In this document: in pieces, positions 8,529-15,326 of the stretch
Numbering within the stretch: position 1 is the first letter of the stretch
Layout: each line of letters starts with the position of its first letter
Source: Streptomyces sp. NBC_00287
Lineage (GTDB): Bacteria; Actinomycetota; Actinomycetes; Streptomycetales; Streptomycetaceae
Assembly (NCBI RefSeq): GCF_036173105.1
Contig: NZ_CP108053.1
Coordinates: 6,944,001 to 7,008,000, forward strand
DNA: 64,000 bases
Reading direction: 5' to 3'
Notes under the pieces: generated by a model
What the model saw: only the letters and a program-made list of their open reading frames with translations
Database searches by the model: none
Told to the model about the DNA's origin: nothing
Made by a program: the position numbers and the translations under genes

Positions 8529-9764
8529 ATGGCAGCGACCCCCGCCCCGCCCCAGGCGCCCCCCAAGCCGACCTGGGACCCGAGAAGGCCCGTGCAGCCC
8601 TTCCCCTGGCTGCGCCCCACCATCCGCATACGGCTCACCCTGCTCTACGGCGGGATGTTCCTGATCGCCGGCATCCTGCTGCTGTCGATCATCTATCTGC
8701 TCGCCGCGAGCGCGCTGAACGTCGGCAGTGATCTGCCCTTCAGGGTCCTGTCCGGTCAGGTCTCCAGCGACATGTGCAACATGCGGGCCACCAGCCTGCC
8801 CGCGGACGAGCTCAACCGCGCGCTCAACGAGTGCGTGAACGAACAGCGCCAGCACGCCCTGGACACCCTGCTCAGCCGCTCCCTGCTGGCCCTGCTCGGC
8901 CTCGCCGTCATCGCCTTCGCCTTCGGCTACGCCATGGCGGGCCGCGTCCTGTCGCCGCTCGGCCGGATCACCCGCACCGCCCGCGCGGTGGCCGGCTCCG
9001 ACCTGTCCCGGCGGATCGAGCTGGACGGCCCGGACGACGAGCTCAAGGAGCTCGCCGACACCTTCGACGACATGCTGGAGCGCCTCCAGCGGGCCTTCAC
9101 CGCCCAGCAGCGCTTCGTCGGCAACGCCTCGCACGAGCTGCGCACCCCGCTCGCGATCAACCGCACGCTCCTGGAAGTGCACCTGTCCGACCCGGAAGCG
9201 CCGGTGGAGCTCCAGCAGCTCGGCAAGACGCTGCTGGCCACCAACGAGCGCAGCGAGCAGCTGGTGGAAGGCCTGCTGCTGCTCGCCCGCAGCGACAACC
9301 AGATCGTCGAGCGCAAGCCGGTCGACCTCGCCGAGGTGGCCGAGCAGGCCGTCGACCAGGTGCACGGCGAGGCGGAGGGCAGGGGCGTGGAGATCCGCGG
9401 CAAGCGCGATCCCGCGGTCGTGCAGGGCAACGGCGTCCTGCTGGAGCGGATCGCCCTGAACCTCGTACAGAACGCCGTGCGGTACAACATCCCGGAGGGC
9501 GGCTGGGTCGAGGTCACCACCGAGCTCCAGCACGGCCAGGCGGTGCTCGTCGTGTCCAACACGGGGCCGGTCGTCCCGGCGTACGAGATCGACAATCTCT
9601 TCGAGCCGTTCCGGCGGCTGCGGACGGAGCGCACGGGCAGCGACAAGGGCGTCGGGCTCGGTCTGTCCATCGCGCGGTCCGTGGCCCGGGCGCACGGCGG
9701 GCACATCACGGCACAGCCCCGCGAGGGCGGTGGGCTGGTGATGCGAGTGGCTCTGCCCGTGTGA
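8529..9764 (+). CDS. cutS: CutS sensor histidine kinase
   Basis: Membrane histidine kinase of 411 residues paired with CutR. Order: cytoplasmic N-terminus (1-34), TM1 (about 36-60), extracellular loop (about 61-117), TM2 (about 118-138), HAMP (about 138-190), HisKA with His202 in VGNASHELRTP, and HATPase with N box (NLVQNAVRYN) and G box (GVGLGLSIARS). The extracellular loop carries exactly two cysteines, Cys83 (DMCNM) and Cys102 (LNECVNE), that could form a disulphide and fit a redox or protein-folding sensor. The ATG at 8529 follows cutR directly. Confidence 0.93.
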   Translation: MAATPAPPQAPPKPTWDPRRPVQPFPWLRPTIRIRLTLLYGGMFLIAGILLLSIIYLLAASALNVGSDLPFRVLSGQVSSDMCNMRATSLPADELNRALNECVNEQRQHALDTLLSRSLLALLGLAVIAFAFGYAMAGRVLSPLGRITRTARAVAGSDLSRRIELDGPDDELKELADTFDDMLERLQRAFTAQQRFVGNASHELRTPLAINRTLLEVHLSDPEAPVELQQLGKTLLATNERSEQLVEGLLLLARSDNQIVERKPVDLAEVAEQAVDQVHGEAEGRGVEIRGKRDPAVVQGNGVLLERIALNLVQNAVRYNIPEGGWVEVTTELQHGQAVLVVSNTGPVVPAYEIDNLFEPFRRLRTERTGSDKGVGLGLSIARSVARAHGGHITAQPREGGGLVMRVALPV

Positions 9765-10157
9765 GATCGATAAGGCGACACTTCGGGATGTTCGCTTTGC
9801 GCGGAATTTTCTGGGCACTCGCGGAGCGGTACCGTGTGTGATCGATCACAAGGGCGAATTTCCGGCCATCTACTCTCCGTGATCATGCGACCGGTCGGAA
9901 AGCCGGGAAAATCCGGGTTTTCGGGGGTCTTGATCACGGGAAGTACACGGTGAGACGCCTTTGAAGTGCGGCATTGGGACCGTGTACGGTCCGCATCGCC
10001 ATCCAAGCCGATCACTCTTGAGGAGTCCGGTTGGGTGTCGATTGAGTAACAGACCTTGATGTGAGGCAAAATCTCCGCCTCGGGTCGGGCACAAGTCCGG
10101 CCTCTCACGCGTTACGTGCGCTGGAGACACCGCAGACACCCAGAGGGGGAGAGCGAC
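9765..10157. other. Intergenic region between cutS and the DUF4193 gene
   Basis: A 393-base gap holding the promoter region of the downstream gene. The only clear structure is the palindrome at 9977-9992. No coding or RNA gene signal is evident. Confidence 0.4.
9977..9992. promoter_or_regulatory. Perfect palindrome, possible operator
   Basis: GGACCGTGTACGGTCC is a near-symmetric 16-base site with 7-base arms around GT. It lies about 165 bases upstream of the DUF4193 gene. It looks like a dimeric regulator site; the regulator is unknown. Confidence 0.35.
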
Positions 10158-10454
10158 ATGGCAACGGATTACGACACCCCACGCAAGACCGACGACGACG
10201 TCGACTCGGACAGCCTTGAAGAGCTCAAGGCCCGTAGGAACGACAAGTCGACCTCCGCAGTGGACGTCGACGAATTCGAGGCCGCGGAAGGCCTTGAGCT
10301 GCCCGGCGCGGACCTCTCGAACGAGGAGCTGGCCGTCCGGGTGCTGCCCAAGCAGCAGGACGAGTTCACCTGCATGAGCTGCTTCCTGGTGCACCACCGC
10401 AGCCAGCTGGCCCGGGAGAAGAACGGTCAGCCGATCTGCCGCGACTGCGACTGA
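10158..10454 (+). CDS. DUF4193 family protein, probable zinc-ribbon
   Basis: Conserved actinobacterial protein of 98 residues. The N-terminal half is acidic (TDDDVDSDSLEELKARR). The C-terminal half has two CxxC pairs, CMSC and CRDC, around LVHHRSQLAREKNGQPI, which look like a zinc ribbon. The gene starts at the ATG at 10158 after GGGGGAGAG. The DUF4193 family has no established function. The next gene starts 13 bases downstream. Confidence 0.85.
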   Translation: MATDYDTPRKTDDDVDSDSLEELKARRNDKSTSAVDVDEFEAAEGLELPGADLSNEELAVRVLPKQQDEFTCMSCFLVHHRSQLAREKNGQPICRDCD

Positions 10455-10467
10455 GGACGGGTCGGCC

Positions 10468-11409
10468 GTGACTGGCTCGACCTCTCCCTGGAAGCGCCGC
10501 TTTCCCGCGCGGGGAGCGGACCAAGGGCCGCCCGGCGGCCCGCACGGCGCGCGTGACGACGAGCGGGGCTCATCCGATTCCGGATCGGCCTCGCTCGAAC
10601 CGGCGGCCGGCCCTGGCGATTCGCCGGTGCCGGCGCAGGCACCGACGCCCGTGGCCCGGCGACGGGCCGCGGTGGTCGGGGACAAGGCCCGGGAAGGCGT
10701 CCGCAAGGGCGGCAGCCGCGCCAAGGCGGGGCTCGCCTACCTCGCCGACCGGATCATCGAGAACGCCCCGCGGGTGCCCGTACGGGACCTCGCGACCCTG
10801 CGCAGACAGTTCCCGGGCCTCGGCCCCGAGCAGCTCGCCGACAAGCTCGTGGCGGGTGCGATGACCGCGACGTCCACCGTCGGCGCGGGCATCGGCGCGG
10901 CCGCGATGCTGCCCGTACCGCCGGCGATGCCGACAGAGCTGGCCGCGGAGATCACCGGAGTCGCCGCGATCGAGCTGAAGCTGATCGCCGAACTCCACGA
11001 GGTCTACGGCGTACGTCCGCCGGGGAACCTGAAACAGCGCTCCACCGCGTATCTGGACTCCTGGTCGGGGGAGCGCGGGATCGACGTGACCAAGCCGTCG
11101 ACGGTGAGTTCGACGCTGAACACCCATATGAAGCACCAGCTGCGTCAGCAGATCATGAAGCGAATGGTGCGCAACCTGCCGAATCTGATGCCGTTCATGG
11201 TCGGCGCGGCCGTGGGCGCGCTGATGAACCGCAGAGACACCAAGAAGCTGGCCGACCGGATCCGCGCTGACCTGCGCAAGATCCAGGTGCCCTGGGAGGC
11301 GCTGACCGACCTCCCGCCGCTGGAGAAACCGGCCGACCCGCTCACGATGGGCGAGGTCGCGCAGGAGGTCCGCCCCAAGCGGCTCTGGCGCGGCAGGCCC
11401 GGCAGCTGA
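10468..11409 (+). CDS. Conserved hypothetical protein, possibly EcsC-like
   Basis: Protein of 313 residues starting at a GTG 13 bases after the DUF4193 gene. The first 70 residues are Pro/Gly/Ser-rich and look disordered. The remainder is helical, with a glycine- and alanine-rich hydrophobic segment (VGAGIGAAAMLPVPPAMPTEL, about 138-158) and a second one (LMPFMVGAAVGALMNR, about 244-259). The pattern resembles EcsC-family membrane-associated proteins, but I cannot confirm this. No catalytic motif is visible. A terminator hairpin follows 15 bases after the stop. Confidence 0.7.
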   Translation: MTGSTSPWKRRFPARGADQGPPGGPHGARDDERGSSDSGSASLEPAAGPGDSPVPAQAPTPVARRRAAVVGDKAREGVRKGGSRAKAGLAYLADRIIENAPRVPVRDLATLRRQFPGLGPEQLADKLVAGAMTATSTVGAGIGAAAMLPVPPAMPTELAAEITGVAAIELKLIAELHEVYGVRPPGNLKQRSTAYLDSWSGERGIDVTKPSTVSSTLNTHMKHQLRQQIMKRMVRNLPNLMPFMVGAAVGALMNRRDTKKLADRIRADLRKIQVPWEALTDLPPLEKPADPLTMGEVAQEVRPKRLWRGRPGS

Positions 11410-11424
11410 GACGACGCCCTGCTT

Positions 11425-11445
11425 GGGTCCCCGTACCGGGGACCC
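11425..11445. terminator. Terminator hairpin between convergent genes
   Basis: GGGTCCCC pairs with GGGGACCC around a GTACC loop, midway between the rightward gene ending at 11409 and the leftward gene ending at 11460. Confidence 0.75.
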
Positions 11446-11459
11446 ATCGGTCAACAGTG

Positions 11460-11918
11460 CTAGGCCGCCTTCGCCGTCCTGATCGCCTCCGCCAGCGCCT
11501 GCGGCTCCCGCGTCGACAGGTACAGGTACGGCGTCGGATCCTCGGGGTCGGTGACCTCCACGCGCAGTGCCGTGGGGATGTAGGCCCGCAGCAGCAGGAA
11601 GGCGCGGGTGTCGGCCTTGTGCGTGCGCCAGGCCCGGGCTTCCTCCGGGTCCAGGATCTCCGTCTCGCCGAGCGCCGTGACCGGGATCTTCGCCTCGCCC
11701 GCGATCAGCGAGTCGCCCACCACCCGGATCCGGACCGAGCCGTACGTGCTGGCCACCACCGCCGCCGCGGCCGTACCGCCGGCCAGGGCGCCGAGCATCG
11801 GCAGGGTGCCGAAGGGGAGCACGATCAGCGCCATGGAGACGCCGACCAGTACCGACATCAGCCACCACGAGCGGGGGGCGGTGAGGCGTTCTTCGTACGG
11901 GGTGGCGGAGAGCTGCAT
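11460..11918 (-). CDS. DUF3093 family membrane protein
   Basis: Actinobacterial membrane protein of 152 residues. The start MQLSATPYEERLTAPRSWW is typical, followed by two closely spaced hydrophobic helices (about 20-36 and 40-58) and a soluble C-terminal beta-rich part ending in a helix (EPQALAEAIRTAK). No catalytic residues are known for the family. It is divergent from the thioesterase-dut operon. Confidence 0.82.
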   Translation of the reverse strand: MQLSATPYEERLTAPRSWWLMSVLVGVSMALIVLPFGTLPMLGALAGGTAAAAVVASTYGSVRIRVVGDSLIAGEAKIPVTALGETEILDPEEARAWRTHKADTRAFLLLRAYIPTALRVEVTDPEDPTPYLYLSTREPQALAEAIRTAKAA

Positions 11919-11976
11919 GGATCCAAGCTTGGCACGGTGTCCGGGAGGCGCCGACGCGCGGGTAAGGTCTGCGGCT

Positions 11977-12561
11977 GTGAGTGGTACATCCGCAAGCCTT
12001 CAGCCCCCGGCCGACGCCGTGAAACCGGTGCGACACCCTGATGCTCCCGCGCCCGGTGAGCTTCTCGGCGCGCACTACGGCCAGTGTTTCGGCTGTGGCG
12101 GCGAGCAGCCGCACGGGCTGCACCTGCAGGCGCGGGCGGGCGAAGGGGTCTGTCTCACCGCCGAGTTCACCGTGCGCCCCGAGCACCAGGGCGCGCCGGG
12201 TCTCGCACACGGCGGCATCCTCGCGACCGCCCTCGACGAGACCCTGGGCTCGCTGAACTGGCTGCTGCGGACCATCGCCGTGACCGGACGTCTGGAGACC
12301 GACTTCCGGCGCCCCGTACCGGTCGGGACCGTGCTGCATCTGCAGGCCGAGGTGACCGCGGTGGCCGGGCGGAAGATCTACTCCACCGCCACCGGACGGG
12401 TCGGCGGCCCCGAGGGACCGGTCGCCGTCCGCGCCGACGCGCTCTTCATCGAGGTCAAGGTCGACCACTTCATCGACAACGGCCGCCAGGAGGAGATCCA
12501 GGCCGCCATGAACGACCCGGACCAGGTGCGGCGGGCCCGCGCCTTCGAGGTGAACCCGTGA
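11977..12561 (+). CDS. PaaI family hotdog-fold thioesterase
   Basis: Hotdog-fold protein of 194 residues expected to hydrolyse an acyl-CoA thioester. The signature LAHGGILATALDETLGSL (about 83-100) carries the HGG motif and the catalytic-type Asp/Glu. The N-terminus has two Cys residues (QCFGCG) that are common in this subgroup. The GTG at 11977 was chosen because upstream sequence loses conservation. The stop overlaps the GTG start of dut, so the two genes are translationally coupled. Confidence 0.85.
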   Translation: MSGTSASLQPPADAVKPVRHPDAPAPGELLGAHYGQCFGCGGEQPHGLHLQARAGEGVCLTAEFTVRPEHQGAPGLAHGGILATALDETLGSLNWLLRTIAVTGRLETDFRRPVPVGTVLHLQAEVTAVAGRKIYSTATGRVGGPEGPVAVRADALFIEVKVDHFIDNGRQEEIQAAMNDPDQVRRARAFEVNP

Positions 12562-13109
12562 GCCGTGACCCCCTGAACGTGCTGATCCGCCGTGTCGATG
12601 CGGACGTACCGCTTCCGTCGTACGCGCATCCCGGCGACGCGGGGGCGGATCTGCGCACCACCGAGGCCTGTGAATTGAAGCCGGGGGAGCGTGCGGTGCT
12701 GCCGACGGGGGTGTCTGTGGCGCTCCCGGAGGGGTACGCGGCCTTCGTGCACCCACGTTCCGGTCTGGCCGCCCGCTGCGGTGTCGCTCTGGTGAATGCC
12801 CCAGGGACGGTTGATGCCGGGTACCGTGGGGAGATCAAGGTGATCGTGGTGAATCTCGACCCGCGCGAGACCGTGCGGTTCGAGCGCTTCGACCGGATTG
12901 CCCAGCTGGTCGTCCAGCAGGTCGAGAGGGTCCGCTTCCAGGAGGTGGCGGAGCTTCCCGACTCGGCGCGGGCCGAGGGGGGCTTCGGGTCCACCGGTGG
13001 ACACGCTGCCGTGGACGGCGGGCGCGGCACAAGCGGTCAGGCCGCCGAGGGCGGCACGACGGGTGGGACTAGATACGCTTCGGTCGTATCCGACCGGGAA
13101 GGACAGTGA
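12558..13109 (+). CDS. dut: dUTP diphosphatase
   Basis: Hydrolyses dUTP to dUMP and diphosphate, keeping uracil out of DNA and supplying dTMP synthesis. All five trimeric dUTPase motifs are present: PGDAGADL, HPRSGLA, VDAGYRGEIKVIVVN with the catalytic Asp, RIAQLVV, and the C-terminal P-loop-like RAEGGFGSTGG. The 183-residue protein has about 30 residues beyond motif 5, longer than the E. coli enzyme. The GTG start overlaps the upstream thioesterase stop. The next gene begins one base after the dut stop. Confidence 0.95.
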   Translation: MSRDPLNVLIRRVDADVPLPSYAHPGDAGADLRTTEACELKPGERAVLPTGVSVALPEGYAAFVHPRSGLAARCGVALVNAPGTVDAGYRGEIKVIVVNLDPRETVRFERFDRIAQLVVQQVERVRFQEVAELPDSARAEGGFGSTGGHAAVDGGRGTSGQAAEGGTTGGTRYASVVSDREGQ

Positions 13110-13110
13110 C

Positions 13111-13872
13111 GTGTTCGGACGTCGCAAGAAGAAGGGTGCCGCCGAGGACGCGGCCGGCGAGCCCGAGCAGGTCGTCGACGGCGTCGACACCGAGGCGGAC
13201 GACGAAGGCACGCGCGAGCGCGTGCGCCTGGAGCCGGAGCCGCGGCCCGACGGACCGTGGGACAGCACCGAGGTGCGCGAGCCCGGCGAGGGCCGGGTGG
13301 ACCTGGGCGGGCTCTTCGTGCCCGGAGTCGAGGGCATGGAACTGCGGGTCGAGGTAGCGGGCGACGCGATCGTCGCGGCGACCGTCGTCCTGCGCGACAG
13401 CGCCATCCAGTTGCAGGCCTTCGCCGCTCCCAAGCGGGAGGGCATCTGGGGCGAGGTGCGCGAGGAGATCGGCTCCGGCATCACCCAGCAGGGCGGCATC
13501 ATCGACGAGGTCGAGGGTCCGCTGGGCTGGGAGCTCAGGGCGCAGGTCCCGGTCCAGCTGCCGGACGGCACGGGCGGTTTCCAGGTCGTGCGGTTCGTCG
13601 GGGTGGACGGTCCGCGCTGGTTCCTGCGCGGTGTGATCTCGGGCCAGGGCGCGGTGCAGCCGCAGGCGGCCGGGCTACTGGAGCAGATCTTCCGGGACAC
13701 GGTCGTGGTCCGCGGCGAGGGCCCGATGGCGCCCCGCGACCCGATCGTCCTGAAGCTGCCGAACGACGCCCAGATGGTCCCCGAAGGGGTCCAGCAGGAG
13801 GAGGCCGGATCTCGGTTCTCCGGCGGCATGGGGCAGTTGCAGCGCGGACCGGAGATCACCGAGGTCCGCTAG
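13111..13872 (+). CDS. DUF3710 family protein
   Basis: Conserved actinobacterial protein of 253 residues typically found after dut. The start MFGRRKKKGAAEDA and the acidic linker (about 10-50) precede the DUF3710 core (about 55-235), containing VDLGGLFVPGVEGMELRVEV and WFLRGVISGQGA. Soluble, no catalytic motif known. The GTG at 13111 has GGAAGGA upstream. It is the last gene of the thioesterase-dut unit and is followed by a strong terminator. Confidence 0.88.
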   Translation: MFGRRKKKGAAEDAAGEPEQVVDGVDTEADDEGTRERVRLEPEPRPDGPWDSTEVREPGEGRVDLGGLFVPGVEGMELRVEVAGDAIVAATVVLRDSAIQLQAFAAPKREGIWGEVREEIGSGITQQGGIIDEVEGPLGWELRAQVPVQLPDGTGGFQVVRFVGVDGPRWFLRGVISGQGAVQPQAAGLLEQIFRDTVVVRGEGPMAPRDPIVLKLPNDAQMVPEGVQQEEAGSRFSGGMGQLQRGPEITEVR

Positions 13873-13893
13873 ACAGTCGTAAGGAACGTAAGG

Positions 13894-13926
13894 AAAGGGC
13901 CGTACCCCTCAGGGGTGCGGCCCTTT
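13894..13926 (+). terminator. Terminator after the dut operon
   Basis: AAAGGGCCG at 13894-13902 pairs with CGGCCCTTT at 13918-13926, and inner CCCC/GGGG pairs extend the stem; the run of Ts completes a rho-independent terminator. Confidence 0.88.
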
Positions 13927-13941
13927 CTCGCGTGCGGACTC

Positions 13942-13970
13942 TTGACGACGTATTGGTCTGGACCTATTGT
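13942..13970 (+). promoter_or_regulatory. Promoter with embedded GGTCTGGACC operator
   Basis: TTGACG at 13942-13947 and TATTGT at 13965-13970 form a -35/-10 pair with a 17-bp spacer, ahead of the secreted lyase gene. The spacer ends in GGTCTGGACC (13955-13964), one base from the GGTCTAGACC core used by GntR/HutC regulators such as DasR. A repressor there would block the promoter. Confidence 0.55.
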
Positions 13971-14038
13971 CTCCGGCCAACGCGTCTGTTCATAAAGGCG
14001 CTTCACGTTCATATACGAGAACGGAAGGCCCCCCACCT

Positions 14039-15217
14039 ATGCGCAGAACCGGACTGCTCGCGGCCGTCGCCGCCCTCGTCGCCGGTGTCCTCGCCTGGCC
14101 GTCCGCGCCCGGCGCCGACGCGGCGCCCGCCACCTTCACCCATCCCGGAGTCACGGTCTCCAAGGGCCAGTTGGACTTCGCCCGCTCCAAGGTCCTGGCC
14201 GGCGCCCAGCCCTGGAAGGGCGCCTACGACCAGATGATGGCGAGCAAGTACGCCGACCTGAACCGCACCCCCAAGCCCCGCGCGGTCGTCGAGTGCGGCT
14301 CCTACTCCAACCCCAACTACGGCTGCACGGACGAGCGCGAGGACGCGATAGCCGCGTACACCAACGCCCTCGCCTGGTACATCACGCGGGACGCGCGCTA
14401 CGCGCAGAAGTCCATCCAGCTGATGGACGCCTGGTCCGCGGTCATCACGGACCACACCAACAGCAACGCCCCGCTGCAGACCGGCTGGGCAGGCTCCTCC
14501 TGGCCCAAGGCCGCCGAGATCATCAAGTACACGTACACCGGCGGCTGGCCGAACTCCGGCCGCTTCGCCACCATGCTCCGCAATGTCTACCTGCCCGAGA
14601 TCATCAACGGCTCCAACTCCAACGGGAACTGGGAGCTGTCGATGATGGAGGCCGCCATCGGCATCTCCGTCTTCCTGGAGGACAAGGCGTCGTACGACAA
14701 GGCCATGGCGAAGTTCCGCACCCGCACCGCCGCCTACGTCTACCTCGCCTCCGACGGCGAGCTGCCGAAGACCGTGCCGAGCCAGAACCTCAACACCCGC
14801 GAGAAGATCGTCAACTACTGGCAGGGCCAGTCGACCTTCGTCACCGGCCTCACCCAGGAGACCTGCCGCGACCTCACGCACACCGGCTACGGCATCTCCG
14901 CGATCTCGCACGTCGCCGAGACCAGCCGGATCCAGGGCGAGGACCTGTACGGCACCGACGTCGGCGAGCGGCTGCGGCACGCGCTCGGGTTCCAGGCCAA
15001 GTACGAACTCGGTACGGCCGTGCCGAGCTGGCTGTGCGGCGGCTCCCTGCATCTGGGGCTCGGGCCGGTCACCGAGGTCGGCTACAACGCCCTGCACAAC
15101 CGTCTCGGCCACGCCATGACCAACACCGAGACGCTGACCGAGAGCAGGCGCCCGGCCGGCAGCAACAACCTCTTCGTCGCCTGGGAGACCCTCACCCACG
15201 GGGACAACCCCTCCTGA
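14039..15217 (+). CDS. Secreted alginate-lyase-family protein
   Basis: Secreted protein of 392 residues. A signal peptide covers about 1-30 (MRRTGLLAAVAALVAGVLAW... GADAAP). The mature part is an all-alpha toroid-like domain of the alginate lyase (PL5/PL38-like) type, with NSNGNWELSMMEAAIGISVF (central Asn/Trp/Glu motif), GQETCRDL-like QETCRDLTHTGYGI and HNRLGHAM conserved blocks. It would cleave a uronic-acid polysaccharide by beta-elimination; the exact polymer is unknown. The ATG at 14039 has GGAAGG upstream and gives a clean signal peptide. It is transcribed alone from the promoter at 13942-13970. Confidence 0.82.
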   Translation: MRRTGLLAAVAALVAGVLAWPSAPGADAAPATFTHPGVTVSKGQLDFARSKVLAGAQPWKGAYDQMMASKYADLNRTPKPRAVVECGSYSNPNYGCTDEREDAIAAYTNALAWYITRDARYAQKSIQLMDAWSAVITDHTNSNAPLQTGWAGSSWPKAAEIIKYTYTGGWPNSGRFATMLRNVYLPEIINGSNSNGNWELSMMEAAIGISVFLEDKASYDKAMAKFRTRTAAYVYLASDGELPKTVPSQNLNTREKIVNYWQGQSTFVTGLTQETCRDLTHTGYGISAISHVAETSRIQGEDLYGTDVGERLRHALGFQAKYELGTAVPSWLCGGSLHLGLGPVTEVGYNALHNRLGHAMTNTETLTESRRPAGSNNLFVAWETLTHGDNPS

Positions 15218-15326
15218 GCCGGGGGGAGCCCGCCGCCGGGTGCGGTGCGTCAGGGTTGCGTCAAAGACGCCCCGGCGGCCGTACCCGGTGGCATATGTCG
15301 GGTTTGCTGGTCGTAAGGTCGACGCT

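Noticed and set aside
7926..9818. 630-codon open frame antisense to cutRS
   Set aside because: Typical antisense shadow of GC-rich coding DNA: composition is Asp/Gly/Leu/His-rich with no domain, while the sense strand carries complete CutR and CutS motifs.
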